A stretch of 64,000 nt of DNA from Streptomyces sp. A1277 (GCF_004795015.1 NZ_SSBI01000002.1:124001-188000); one strand, 5' to 3'; shown: positions 1-8,691, counted from the first letter of the stretch. Notes: generated from the letters alone by a model not told the origin. Made by a program: numbers and translations.

Positions 1-450
1 ACCGGCGAGGTGCCGGGCGAGGAGTTCTGGCCGGGTCTGCTGGATCACGATGTTGCCCGTCTGCAGGTGCCCCCGCGGCACGACCTGTGCCGGGGTTACG
101 CCGTTGGCCTGAGCGATGGCGGTGACCGCCTCGTCCCCGAGCACCGCGCCCTGGGCCAGCGTGGCTCCACGCCTCGGTGGCGATGCGGTGTTCGGCGTGG
201 AAGGCACGCAGTTCCGCCTGCTGGAGGCCGGGGCGCAGTTCGACCTGGTTGACGGCCGGAACGACGTCGGTGTGCTCCATGAGCCGCCGCAGGCGGGGGA
301 TCCGGAAATCGGAGACGCCGATGGCACGGGCGCGGCTGTCGGCGAGGATCTTCTCCAGTGCTTGTACGTCTCCACGTGCAGGTCGCGGGCCGGGCGATCG
401 TCATCGTCCACCAGCAGGACTCGGGACGTCGACGGCTCTCTCAGCACCAT
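1..450 (-). pseudogene. Aldo/keto reductase remnant, frameshifted, cut by the window edge
   Basis: Reading the minus strand in pieces gives clear aldo/keto reductase sequence: LEKILADSRARAIGVSDF, then PAVNQVELRPGLQQ, then LAQGAVLGDEAVTAIA and a degraded HLQTGNIVI segment. These match the C-terminal half of the 2,5-diketo-gluconate reductase type, which reduces carbonyls with NADPH. Two frame breaks are visible: near 360, where one base is missing in the expected YKALEK codons, and near 162, where one base is extra in the expected WSPLAQG. The catalytic Asp, Tyr and Lys of the N-terminal half are absent. The frame containing ARDLHVETYK starts at an ATG at 450 and opens with RVLLVDDDD, which looks more like a response-regulator N-terminus, so a deletion junction is possible. 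It is almost certainly non-functional. Confidence 0.7.
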
Positions 451-489
451 GGACGCCGATGCCAGTGCCGCCCACTCCCCCGCCGCCGG

Positions 490-1269
490 TCATCCGCGCA
501 CGTGCAGCCCGAAGCCGGTGCGGCCGGCCGGCTCCACGCCCTCCTTGAGGTGCAGGGAGGGGATGACGTAGTCGCCGGAGTTCTGCCGGCGGAACGGGAT
601 CGGATCGGTCGTCTCCACGGTGAGGAGGCGCCGTTCCCACGCCTTGGCCGCCTCCGAGTACTCCTCGGCGGTCATCCGGTCGGCGCCGTACAGCACGAAA
701 GGCGGCAGTACTTCGAGGCCCGGGTAGTGGAGGACGCCGTGCTGGATCGGGAACAGCAGGTCCTCGATGGGGCCGTTGATGCCGCGGGCGGAGTAGTGCG
801 GTTCCGGGCCGCCGATGGTCACCGACAGCAGAGCCCTCCTGCCCGCGAGGGTGCCTTCGCCGTAGCGCTCGCCGTACTTGGTGTCGCTGTGCTCGCCGAC
901 GCCGTACGCGAAGCGGTAGGTGAACACCCGGTCCACCCAGCCCTTCAGGATCGCGGGCATCGCGTACCACCACAGGGGGAACTGGAAGATGACGGTGTCG
1001 GCCCACAGCAGCTTCTCCTGCTCGCCGCGTACGTCCGCGGTGAGCGTCCCGGCGTCGAAGGCGCGGCCGGAGTCGCGGGCCGCCTTCAGTGGGTTCGAGG
1101 CGTCGGGGCCGTAGTCCGTGGCGTCGACGACCGCCTTCCAGTCCATCGCGTACAGGTCGCTCACCCGCACCTCGTGCCCGGCTGCCTCCAGGGTGGACAC
1201 CGCGAGATCCTTCAGCGAACCGTTCAGCGACTCCGGCTCGGGGTGGGCGTGGACGATGAGCGTCTTCAT
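490..1269 (-). CDS. NAD(P)H dehydrogenase (quinone), flavodoxin fold
   Basis: 259 aa cytoplasmic protein of the NQO1/MdaB-like FMN or FAD quinone reductase family, which passes two electrons from NAD(P)H to quinones or other electrophiles. It opens with MKTLIVHAHPEPESLNGSL, the flavin-phosphate-binding start of the fold. It also has FQFPLWWYAMPAILKGWVDR (residues about 97-116), the family core, and a GGPEPHYS loop further on. Length fits the family. The start at 1269 is supported by a GGAGT-type ribosome site just upstream. It is transcribed divergently from the XRE regulator at 1411, a common pairing in which the regulator controls the reductase; an inverted repeat lies between them. The substrate cannot be told from sequence. 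Confidence 0.9.
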   Translation of the reverse strand: MKTLIVHAHPEPESLNGSLKDLAVSTLEAAGHEVRVSDLYAMDWKAVVDATDYGPDASNPLKAARDSGRAFDAGTLTADVRGEQEKLLWADTVIFQFPLWWYAMPAILKGWVDRVFTYRFAYGVGEHSDTKYGERYGEGTLAGRRALLSVTIGGPEPHYSARGINGPIEDLLFPIQHGVLHYPGLEVLPPFVLYGADRMTAEEYSEAAKAWERRLLTVETTDPIPFRRQNSGDYVIPSLHLKEGVEPAGRTGFGLHVRG

Positions 1270-1282
1270 GGGGAACTCCTCG

Positions 1283-1302
1283 GGATCGGCTGCTCCCGAT
1301 CC
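1283..1302. promoter_or_regulatory. Inverted repeat in the divergent quinone reductase/XRE promoter region
   Basis: GGATCGG and CCGATCC form perfect 7-base arms around a 6-base loop, 14 bases upstream of the quinone reductase start. The site could be an operator for the divergent XRE regulator or a leader hairpin. Assignment rests on position only. Confidence 0.4.
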
Positions 1303-1410
1303 TGGGGGCTGCTCCGTGCGGCGTTCAGGGACGCTTCTTCCGTAGGACGGGTCTTCCTGGTACCGGCAGGGCCACCTTCCCGGGGCGCTGCCGAGGCCAT
1401 ACTTGGGGGC

Positions 1411-2271
1411 ATGGACGATCTAGCGGGCTTCCTGCGGACCCGGCGCTCCCGGGTCGAACCGGCCTCCGCCGGCATCGCCGTCGACAGCCGCCGAAGGGTG
1501 GACGGCCTGCGCCGCGAGGAGGTCGCGCACCTGTCGGGGGTCAGCGTCGACTACTACGTACGCCTGGAGCAGGGCCGGGCGACCCAGCCCTCCGAGCAGG
1601 TCCTCGACGCACTCGCCCGCGTCCTCGGCCTTGACGAGATCGAGCGGGAGCACCTCTACCGGCTGGCCCGGCAACGCCGCCGGCGTGCGAAGACACCCGG
1701 CGGCCGGGTCCGGCCGGAGTTGCTGCGGGTCCTCGATCTGGTGACCGACGCACCCGCGATGATCATGGACCACCGTATGGACGTACTCGCCGGAAACCGT
1801 CTCGCCGGGCTGCTGTACGGCCGGTCGATGCCGGGGCTGAACACCGCCCGGCACCTCTTCCTCGAGGAGACCGATCGCGGTCTGTACGCGGAGTGGGAGC
1901 AGTGCACGCTAGACGCGGTCGGGCATTTGCGGCTGGCCGCCGGCAAGTATCCGGAGGACACGCGCCTGGCCTCGCTGATCGGTGCGCTGGCCATGGGGAG
2001 TGATCGCTTCCGCCGCCTGTGGGCCCGTGCTGACGTCCGTGCCCGCACGCATGGACGCAAGGTGTATCGGCACCCGCTGGTCGGGCTGCTGGAGCTGCAC
2101 CAGGAGAATTTCGTGCTTCCCGACGCCCCGGGCCGCGAGATGCTGGTGCTGTCCGCGGCCGCCGGCAGCCCCGCCGAGGACGGGCTGCGCCTGCTGGCCG
2201 GGCTGGGGGCGGACAAGGAGAGCGCCGAGGAACACGTGGAGCCCTCGGTGGACGCGCGGGTTCGCGAGTAG
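1411..2271 (+). CDS. XRE-family regulator with MmyB-like ligand-binding domain
   Basis: 286 aa DNA-binding regulator. The N-terminus (about 1-80) is a helix-turn-helix with the family hallmark LRREEVAHLSGVSVDYYVRL followed by EQGRATQPSEQVLDALARVL. Residues about 105-275 form the MmyB-type PAS-like domain (ILDHRMDV-like start, here MIMDHRMDVLAGN, and the C-terminal GLLELHQENFVLPD). I chose the ATG at 1411 because the helix-turn-helix begins directly after it and a GGGGG ribosome site precedes it. Proteins of this family often repress a divergent oxidoreductase, here the quinone reductase. The ligand is unknown. Confidence 0.9.
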   Translation: MDDLAGFLRTRRSRVEPASAGIAVDSRRRVDGLRREEVAHLSGVSVDYYVRLEQGRATQPSEQVLDALARVLGLDEIEREHLYRLARQRRRRAKTPGGRVRPELLRVLDLVTDAPAMIMDHRMDVLAGNRLAGLLYGRSMPGLNTARHLFLEETDRGLYAEWEQCTLDAVGHLRLAAGKYPEDTRLASLIGALAMGSDRFRRLWARADVRARTHGRKVYRHPLVGLLELHQENFVLPDAPGREMLVLSAAAGSPAEDGLRLLAGLGADKESAEEHVEPSVDARVRE

Positions 2272-2358
2272 CCCGGTACGCGGCGTGGGCACGAGCGCGG
2301 AGTCAGGCAGCCGGCACGGTGTTCCTGACGGGTGGCGCGCCCGGTTCGTCGACGTGCA

Positions 2359-3261
2359 TCAGTGTCCTGCCGGTGTGGATGCGAAGACCCACTGGTTGGC
2401 GGCCAGTGTGTCGTTGGTGGGCTGTGGAAGAGGGCCGCGGCCGTACTGCCTGGTGAAGTCGAACGGTGTGCGGACGGTCGTGGCCCATCCCCGGGCGGTG
2501 AGGGCGGCGGTCGAGTCGGGTCGGGGTTCGGGGTTGAACAGAGCGGACAGGTCGACCCCGATCCGTTCGCGTACGAGGGTGTGCAGGGGGTAGTCGGCGG
2601 TCGCGGCCGGCTGCATACCGTGCTTCACCTCGTAGGCCAGGGCGCTCCCCGCCGCGCTGTGTGCGACGACGGTGTCGATCAGGGCGCGTTCCGCGGCGGG
2701 CGGCAGGTACGGGAGCAGCCCTTCGGCCACCCAGCTCGTGGGCGTCCGCGGATCGAACCCGGCCGCGGTCAGCCGCTCGACCCAGCCGTGGCGCAGATCC
2801 GCTGCGAGCGGGTGCCGTACGGCCGACGGTACGGCGCCCAACGCGTCCAGCACGGTCCGTTTGAAGGCGAGGACCTCCGCCCGGTCGATCTCGAAGACGG
2901 TGCAGCCGGGCGGCCACGCCAGCCGGAAGGCGCGGGCGTCGAGCCCGGCGCCCAGGATGACGGCCTGCCGGGTTCCCGCCTCCGCCCGGTCCAGCAGGAA
3001 GTCGTCGAACACCCGGGTGCGCAGCGCGAAGAAGCGGCCCAGCCTGCCCCACAACGGGTCGGCGTCTCCCCCGGGCACCTGACCGGGGTGAACGGGCCAG
3101 TCCGCACTGACCTCGGACGCGCGTACGAAGTGTTCGGCATAGGTGTCACGGGCCAGGGCGTCGGGGCGGCCGGACTCGATGGCGCGCGCCGCGGCCACCA
3201 TCAGGGCGGTCCGCCCGACACCCTCGTCCACGTCGATGCCCCGGCCGGCGGCCTCGCTCAT
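2359..3261 (-). CDS. SAM-dependent methyltransferase, TIGR00027/LCM-like family
   Basis: 300 aa class I methyltransferase of the TIGR00027 type, which is common in actinomycetes with unknown substrates. Visible motifs are ARDTYAEHFVRA in the N-terminal cap, the SAM-binding AVILGAGLDARAFRL (about residues 96-110), the acidic EIDRAEVLAFK after strand 2, and WVAEGLLPYLPPAAERAL, typical of the family. I placed the start at the ATG at 3261, where an AAGGA ribosome site sits at good spacing, rather than further upstream. It stands alone between convergent and divergent neighbours, so context gives no clue to substrate. Confidence 0.88.
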   Translation of the reverse strand: MSEAAGRGIDVDEGVGRTALMVAAARAIESGRPDALARDTYAEHFVRASEVSADWPVHPGQVPGGDADPLWGRLGRFFALRTRVFDDFLLDRAEAGTRQAVILGAGLDARAFRLAWPPGCTVFEIDRAEVLAFKRTVLDALGAVPSAVRHPLAADLRHGWVERLTAAGFDPRTPTSWVAEGLLPYLPPAAERALIDTVVAHSAAGSALAYEVKHGMQPAATADYPLHTLVRERIGVDLSALFNPEPRPDSTAALTARGWATTVRTPFDFTRQYGRGPLPQPTNDTLAANQWVFASTPAGH

Positions 3262-3424
3262 GTCTCGTCCTTCCTCATGCGCCACTCGGCATGCCCTCGA
3301 AAGGTGCACACGTCCACAGAATCGCCCCGCGACCCCCTGGTCGGAACCTATGATCCCAGCGACAACGGGCATCAGGCCGCATCCGGCCGGCTCTTCGTGC
3401 GCTCAATACATTTCGGGAGTTGTG

Positions 3425-4225
3425 GTGACGGTTCTCGCGGAGTCGGTCGAATCGATGGAACAACTCGCCGTGGCCTGGCGGGCCATGGTGCTCGACCGGG
3501 ATGCGGACGCGGATGTACGGGACCTGCCCGGGATCGCTGTCCGGTGGGCCGACTGCGGCTTCGCCTTCTGGAACTGCGTCACCCTGACCGACGTCGGGGC
3601 GGATGCCCAGCTCGTCGGGCAGCGTATGGGGCAGGCGGCGGACATCATGCGGGCGAAGAGGCAGCCCGGTTTCCTGTGGGTCTTCGAGGGGCTCCTCCAC
3701 GAGGAGGGACGCACGGCGCTGGACGAGGCGGCCGAGCGGGCAGGTCTCGCGTACGCCTTTCCCGGCACGGGCATGGCCGGAAACCTGTTCCCGCTTCCCG
3801 AACCGGCCCACCCCGAGCTGGAGTTCGTCCGGGTGAGCAGTGACGAGCAGCTGCTCGCCTACGCGGACCTCAACTCGCGCGCCTACGGGTTTCCTCTGGA
3901 GGCGGGCCGTGACGGGATCGCGGGGTCCTCACTCTGGAAGAGCGGCGTGCACGCCTACCTGGGGCTGCGCCAGGGCGTGCCCGTGACGTGTGCCGCCACG
4001 GTGGAGGCTGAGGGGCGGCTCTTCGTCGTGCTCGTCGCCACCGATCCGGAGTGGGAACGCCGGGGGTACGGGGAGGCGGTGACGCGCAAGGCGCTGTACG
4101 AGGGTGCCCGGGCCACCGGCCTGACCCGGGCCACGCTGCACGCGACCGCCGCGGGCGCGCCGGTGTATCCGCGGATCGGCTTCGTCCCGAATTCGGCCAT
4201 GCGCTTCTACGGCCTGAAGGACTGA
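3425..4225 (+). CDS. GNAT-family N-acetyltransferase
   Basis: About 266 aa. The C-terminal half (about 145-266) carries the acetyl-CoA binding core of GNAT enzymes: VVLVATDPEWERRGYGEAVT, with the RRGYGEA pyrophosphate loop, then YPRIGFVPNSAMRFYG. The N-terminal half resembles the extra domain of two-part streptomycete GNATs and may help recognise substrate. GTG at 3425 is preferred because GGGAG lies five bases upstream; an ATG at 3455 is the alternative. The acceptor amine is unknown. The gene overlaps no neighbour and has its own upstream region opposite the methyltransferase gene. Confidence 0.8.
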   Translation: MTVLAESVESMEQLAVAWRAMVLDRDADADVRDLPGIAVRWADCGFAFWNCVTLTDVGADAQLVGQRMGQAADIMRAKRQPGFLWVFEGLLHEEGRTALDEAAERAGLAYAFPGTGMAGNLFPLPEPAHPELEFVRVSSDEQLLAYADLNSRAYGFPLEAGRDGIAGSSLWKSGVHAYLGLRQGVPVTCAATVEAEGRLFVVLVATDPEWERRGYGEAVTRKALYEGARATGLTRATLHATAAGAPVYPRIGFVPNSAMRFYGLKD

Positions 4226-4277
4226 CGCCGGTCCTCGGCCGGGTGGGGCCGCCGGTCCGGCCGCCGCCCCGATGTGG

Positions 4278-4856
4278 TCAGGGGCGCAGTGCCTGGAGGG
4301 TCAGTTCGCCGTACCGGCGCCAGAGCGCGGGGTCCCGGTCGGCGATCCTGATCAGCTGGACGGCGAGGCCGCAGAGCACGATGCGCAGATCGAGCACCGA
4401 GGCGTCGGCCCGGACCTTTCCGGTGGCCTTGGCGGCTTCCATCAATTCCGACAGTTGGATCAGCAGGCCGGAGCCGTTGCGGACGCCGGCGTCGGCGAGC
4501 ACCTCCGACAGCAGCCGGTCACCGGCGAGAGCCTCGAAGAGGCGGAGCACGTAATCGGCGAACGCCCGGTAGGGGTCGGCCTCTTGCAACGCGACGGCGG
4601 TCGCCCGCTCCAGCTCCGTCAGCCGGTGGTTGACGGCAGCCGCCACGAGGTCTTCCTTGGTGGGGTAGCTGCGGTAGACGGTCGCCTTGCCCACCTCGGC
4701 CCGTTCGGCGATCTGCGGAACGGTGCCCTGGAGGCCGGATTCCTGGAAGACGTCGAGCGCCGCCGCGAAGACCCGCTCGTGGTTGCGGCGGGCGTCGGCC
4801 CTGCGCAAGGGCGTGGCCGACGCGCCGGGGCCGGGACTCGTCTCTGCGGAACTCAC
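4278..4856 (-). CDS. TetR-family transcriptional regulator
   Basis: 192 aa. Residues about 20-70 hold a typical TetR helix-turn-helix: RVFAAALDVFQESGLQGTV, then IAERAEVGKATVYRSYPTKE. The rest is the all-helical ligand-binding domain, and its SLEAAG-like end matches streptomycete SACE_7040-type C-terminal domains. GTG at 4856 is preferred to an upstream in-frame ATG because the upstream extension is Arg-rich and unlike the family. It is divergent from the broken acyl-CoA dehydrogenase-like gene, with a 14-base palindrome between the two that is its likely operator. With its target gene decayed, its remaining role may be the hydrolase gene at 5891. Confidence 0.87.
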   Translation of the reverse strand: MSSAETSPGPGASATPLRRADARRNHERVFAAALDVFQESGLQGTVPQIAERAEVGKATVYRSYPTKEDLVAAAVNHRLTELERATAVALQEADPYRAFADYVLRLFEALAGDRLLSEVLADAGVRNGSGLLIQLSELMEAAKATGKVRADASVLDLRIVLCGLAVQLIRIADRDPALWRRYGELTLQALRP

Positions 4857-4995
4857 CCGCCCATTGTGCCCGTACCCGGCGCCGAAACGGCCCTCGCCCC
4901 CGCCTATTCGGAGCCGGTTGCCGAGCCGGTCGGAATTTCTCGCGCGGCGGGGAACTTCGCGCTGCCGGGGTCCGTTTACGCTCTGAACACTAAGT

Positions 4996-5009
4996 GGACC
5001 CATGGGTCC
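4996..5009. promoter_or_regulatory. Perfect 14-base palindrome, candidate TetR operator
   Basis: GGACCCATGGGTCC is a perfect palindrome, 40 bases upstream of the acyl-CoA dehydrogenase-like start and 140 bases from the divergent TetR start. Position and symmetry fit a TetR operator overlapping the rightward promoter. No binding evidence is available from sequence alone. Confidence 0.45.
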
Positions 5010-5048
5010 GAATATGTTTTCGGTCCGTTTCAGCTTCCTGGAGCGATC

Positions 5049-5774
5049 ATGAATCGGTTAGTTCCCCGGCAGGACCCGCGGTTCGGCGCCCCGGCCCACC
5101 CGCTTGTCGCATCCGCCCGCGCGATCGCCCCCGTCCTGCGCCGGAACGCCGACGCCGCCGAGCGGGAGAGCAGGCTGACGCCCGAGGCCGCGCGGGCGCT
5201 GCGCGAGGCAGGCTTGTTCCGGCTCGACGTGCCGCGGAGCCTCGGCGGGTACGAGCTGCCCCTCACCGCGTGCGTCGACGTCCTGGCCGAGACGGCCCTG
5301 GCCTGCCCGTCCAGCGCCTGGGTCCGACGGCGACCTGTCGGGGCCCGGACTCGCCCTCATCCCGGTCGGTGCGCTGACCATCGACATGTCCCTCCACCGC
5401 CGCCTGGCCGACTCCCCCAGCGTCCAGGCCGCGCTCGCCGATGCGAGCATCCTGATCGACTCCGCCTCCCTCCACCTCATGCGTTCCGCCTCCGCGGTCG
5501 ACGCGGCGGCGGAATCGTCCGAGGCCGCCCCCTGCTGGACCGGGCCCGGGTGCGCATGGACGTGGGGCATGCCTCCACCTGCCTGCGTCAGGCGGTGCAG
5601 TTGCTGCTCACGGTGAGCGGTGCGAGCAGCTTCTCGCAGGCCAGTCTCATCCAGCGCCACTGGCGCGACCCGGAGACCTCGGCCCGGCACCCCACGCTCA
5701 ACCCCGGCCTGGCCCGGGAGATATACGGCCGCGCCCTCGTCGGCGACGAGCGGCCCGTCAGCCCCATGGTCTGA
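5049..5774 (+). pseudogene. Acyl-CoA dehydrogenase/flavin monooxygenase-like gene, internally deleted
   Basis: Starts well with MNRLVPRQDPRFG and the N-terminal domain segment LTPEAARALREAGLFRLDVP followed by SLGGYELPL. After SSAW (about 5325) the frame changes. A second frame gives GLALIPVGALTIDMSLH and ASILIDSASLHLMRSASA. The first frame then returns near 5515 with PLLDRARVRMDVGHASTCLR through to VGDERPVSPMV. Intact relatives have about 390 residues; the pieces here total about 240, so the central beta domain is deleted as well as frameshifted. Relatives are HsaA/PigA-type flavin-dependent oxygenases or acyl-CoA dehydrogenases. Codon 4 is TTA, the rare bldA codon. It was probably once controlled by the divergent TetR. 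Confidence 0.8.
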
Positions 5775-5890
5775 CGGACGGGCAGCACCCTTCGGGGCGC
5801 CCGAGCCCGGGGCTCCCCTCCCCCGTACCCCACCCACCCCGGCGCCCACGCACACGCGTTGCGGCCGTCCACCCGCACAGGAGGCTCCAC

Positions 5891-6961
5891 TTGATCAACA
5901 GGCGTACCTTCGGCAAGGCCGTCGGTCTCGGCACCGACGCGGCCGCTGCTTCCGTGGCCGCCGGGCTCTCCACAGCGCCCACCGCATCGGCCGCTCCTCG
6001 CACGGGAGACGGAGCACCGGCGCCGACGGTGCCCGCGACGGCTCCCGGGGGCCACACCTCCTTCGGCGAGCTGAAGCGCATCAGGGCCGGTCTGCTGAAC
6101 GTCGGCTACGCCGAGGCCGGACCGGCGCACGGCCCCGTGGTCATCTGCCTGCACGGCTGGCCCTATGACATCCACAGCTACGTCGACGTCGCGCCTCTGC
6201 TCGCCGCCCGGGGGTACCGGGTGATCGTCCCCTACCTGCGCGGTCACGGCACGACGCGTTTCCTGTCCTCCCGCACCTTCCGCAACGCCCAGCAGTCGGC
6301 GGTCGCCCTCGACATCATCGCCCTGATGGACGCGCTGAAGATCGAGAAGGCCGTGCTGGCCGGCTTCGACTGGGGATCGCGCACGGCCGACATCATGGCG
6401 GTGCTGTGGCCCGAGCGCGTCAAGGCGCTCGTATCGGTCAGCGGATACCTCATCACCAACGTCGAGGCCCAGAAGACTCCTCTGGCCCCGGAGGCCGAGC
6501 ACACGTGGTGGTATCAGTACTACTTCGCCACCGAGCGGGGGCGCAGCGCCATGAAGGACGACAGGACCCGGCCCGAGCTGTGCCGGCTGGTCTGGGACAC
6601 CGTGTCCCCCACCTGGGACTTCGACGACGCCACCTTCGCGCGCACGGCCGCAGCCTTCGAGAACCCCGACTACGCGGACATCGTGATCCACAACTACCGC
6701 TGGCGGCTCGGCCTCGCGGACGGCGAGCGCCGCTACGACCGCTACGAGCGGGTGCTGTTCACGATGCCGACCATCGCCGTCCCCACCATCACGCTCGACG
6801 CGGAGCGGGATCCGTTCGCCCCTACGGATGACGGGGCTTCGTACCGTCACCAGTTCACAGGCCCGTACGACCACCGAACGCTGGCGGGCATCGGCCACAA
6901 CCTGCCGCAAGAGGCGCCCGCCGCCTTCGCTCAGGCCGTCGTGGACGTGGACCGCCTCTGA
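5891..6961 (+). CDS. Exported alpha/beta hydrolase, epoxide-hydrolase-like
   Basis: 356 aa. It starts at TTG (5891), seven bases after a strong AGGAGG. The N-terminus INRRTFGKAVGLG plus an Ala-rich stretch ending TASAAP is a Tat-type signal peptide, so the enzyme is likely exported folded. The oxyanion-hole motif HGWPYD is at about residue 95. The nucleophile elbow reads GFDWGS (about 158), with Asp rather than Ser as nucleophile, as in epoxide hydrolases and haloalkane dehalogenases. LDAERDPFAP supplies the acid region and GIGHNLPQEAP the catalytic His. Epoxide hydrolysis is therefore more likely than ester hydrolysis, but the substrate is unknown. It lies just downstream of the broken acyl-CoA dehydrogenase-like gene. 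Confidence 0.85.
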   Translation: MINRRTFGKAVGLGTDAAAASVAAGLSTAPTASAAPRTGDGAPAPTVPATAPGGHTSFGELKRIRAGLLNVGYAEAGPAHGPVVICLHGWPYDIHSYVDVAPLLAARGYRVIVPYLRGHGTTRFLSSRTFRNAQQSAVALDIIALMDALKIEKAVLAGFDWGSRTADIMAVLWPERVKALVSVSGYLITNVEAQKTPLAPEAEHTWWYQYYFATERGRSAMKDDRTRPELCRLVWDTVSPTWDFDDATFARTAAAFENPDYADIVIHNYRWRLGLADGERRYDRYERVLFTMPTIAVPTITLDAERDPFAPTDDGASYRHQFTGPYDHRTLAGIGHNLPQEAPAAFAQAVVDVDRL

Positions 6962-6991
6962 CGCGGAACGGCCGGCCTACGCGGTGACGCG

Positions 6992-7043
6992 CGGCGGCGG
7001 AAAGCGGCGGCGGAAAGCGGCGACAGAGAGCGGCGACAGAGAG
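6992..7043. repeat. Four tandem 13-base units in an intergenic region
   Basis: Two copies of CGGCGGCGGAAAG are followed by two copies of CGGCGACAGAGAG. They sit in the 299-base gap between the hydrolase and the surface protein genes. Nothing else is recognisable in the gap apart from the GGGGGAA ribosome site of the next gene. Confidence 0.75.
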
Positions 7044-7260
7044 CGGCAGTAGGCGGCCGCGCAACCGCCTGCGGCCCCGTTGCCGAGGACGGCTGCCGAC
7101 CGTACGCGTCCAAGACCACTCCGTCACAGAACCGTCGCAAAGGAGGGCACAACTCGAAGGCCGGACCGCCTGTCCAACTGTGTGAGGCGGCGGGCACGAC
7201 CACTCACCGTCATCGGACGCGGCAATCGGCCGCGCCGCACGAGCATTCACGGGGGAAACG

Positions 7261-8472
7261 TTGAACACCACTGCACGCACACTGCGCTCGTCCGTCGTGG
7301 CCACGGGAGCCGGGCTCCTTCTGGCCGCCGCCGGAGCCGTCCTGGCCCCTGCCGCCATGGCCGTGCCGACGGACACCATGCCGCCGGCGCTCTCCGTGTC
7401 CACTGCCGCACCGGCGGAGATCGGGCTGGGGGGCCTGCCGGTCGGCTTCACCACCACGGCTTCCAACACCGGAGCGTACGACACGTCCGCCGCCCGGCTG
7501 ATCTACCGCATCGACGGCGGCAGCGGTCTCCCGCCGAACGCCCTCAGCCTGCAGTACCGGCTGGACGGAACGGCGTGGAAAACGGTGCCGTTGACCTACG
7601 ACGACGCGGAGTTCTCCGGCGAACTGCCCGAGACGTTCCCGCTGGCGGCCGGCAAGTCGCGGACGGTACAGCTGCGCCTCGGTCTCCCCATGGGGAGTCC
7701 CCACGACGGCGACAGCAACGGCGGCACCAACCGCCTGAAGCTGACGACCATGATCTCCTACGGTGTCTCGGGCGCCGCCAACGACACCGATGTGGACACC
7801 GTTCAGGTCCACGGACTGAGCACCCGGCTGTTTGGTGTGCCTGCCACCGCCGTCGCGGGCGGGCCCGGTGTCACCTTCCGGGCCACGGTCACCAACCCGA
7901 CGGCGTCGGCGTACGAGAACGTCACCGACGTGCTGTTCACCAACCGCCACACCACGGTGCAGGTACAGCGCTCGGGGAAGTGGACGACGCTCAAGCCGGT
8001 CGCTTCCAGCGCCGAGCCGGACGTCTACGGCTTCGACGTCATCGGCAAGGACGCCTCCCTCGCGGCCCACAGCAGCACGTCCGCCAAGGTCCGCGTGACC
8101 TACCGGAAGGACGCACCGGTCGGAAAGACCACCGTAAGCCCCTGCGCGATCGTCAACGAGGGATCCATCCCGTTCAGGGGTACCACCAGCTGCGGACCGC
8201 CGGCGTCGGTCACGGTGAAGGCAGCGTCGGCGACCGGCACCGCGACGCCGACTCCGTCGGCCACCTCGACGACGTCCGCCGGTTCGGCCTCTCCCCTTCC
8301 GACGACCGCCGGGGCGGCCGCCACCGCGACGCCGTCCGGCATGACCGCGCAACTGGCCCGGACCGGGAGCGGCGGCGTCTCGGTGGCCGCGGTGGCCGCG
8401 GCGGGCCTCGTCGCGACGGGAGCGGGCGCGCTGGGCTTCACCGCGGTGCGGCGCCGGCGCGGCCGGGCCTGA
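7261..8472 (+). CDS. Secreted surface protein with LARTG sortase signal
   Basis: 403 aa, starting at TTG (7261) behind GGGGGAA. Residues 1-36 are a Sec signal peptide (charged start, hydrophobic core, cleavage near AMAVP). The body is beta-rich and Gly/Ser/Thr-rich with two conserved-looking Cys residues (CAIVNEGSIPFRG...SCG region, about 297-317), and resembles adhesin-like immunoglobulin-fold domains. A Thr/Ser/Pro-rich stalk (about 325-360) precedes LARTG, a hydrophobic helix and the basic tail RRRRGRA. LAxTG is the motif recognised by class E sortases of streptomycetes, so the protein is probably covalently attached to peptidoglycan. No sortase gene is nearby. The function of the ectodomain is unknown. 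Confidence 0.85.
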   Translation: MNTTARTLRSSVVATGAGLLLAAAGAVLAPAAMAVPTDTMPPALSVSTAAPAEIGLGGLPVGFTTTASNTGAYDTSAARLIYRIDGGSGLPPNALSLQYRLDGTAWKTVPLTYDDAEFSGELPETFPLAAGKSRTVQLRLGLPMGSPHDGDSNGGTNRLKLTTMISYGVSGAANDTDVDTVQVHGLSTRLFGVPATAVAGGPGVTFRATVTNPTASAYENVTDVLFTNRHTTVQVQRSGKWTTLKPVASSAEPDVYGFDVIGKDASLAAHSSTSAKVRVTYRKDAPVGKTTVSPCAIVNEGSIPFRGTTSCGPPASVTVKAASATGTATPTPSATSTTSAGSASPLPTTAGAAATATPSGMTAQLARTGSGGVSVAAVAAAGLVATGAGALGFTAVRRRRGRA

Positions 8473-8616
8473 GGCCAGGCCACCCGGGGGCGCCCGCACC
8501 GTCGTAGGAATCCGGGGCGGACCGTTCTCGCCGCTGCCGCGCACGGGCCGGCGGGGCTGGACGCGGTCCGCCCGGAGAGCCTGGGCTCGGGCTGCTTTCA
8601 GGCCCGGATCCGAGTT

Positions 8617-8691
8617 CCGAAGCTCACACCCGGACCTCGGATCCGAAGCTCACACCGGACCTCGGATCCGAAGCTCACACCGGACCTCGGG
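8617..8691. repeat. Three tandem 25-base repeats
   Basis: Three near-identical copies of a unit beginning CCGAAGCTCACACC and ending GGACCTCGGA; the first has one extra C. They are flanked by GGATCC-containing partial copies out to about 8720. The 425-base gap between 8473 and 8897 contains no gene I can recognise. The repeat has no spacers, so it is not a CRISPR array. Confidence 0.8.

Noticed and set aside
358..2271. Extended N-terminus of the XRE regulator back to 358
   Set aside because: The extension overlaps the quinone reductase gene antisense and has no domain; the helix-turn-helix starts right after the ATG at 1411.
8617..8691. Possible CRISPR array
   Set aside because: The repeats are directly contiguous with no unique spacers and no cas genes.
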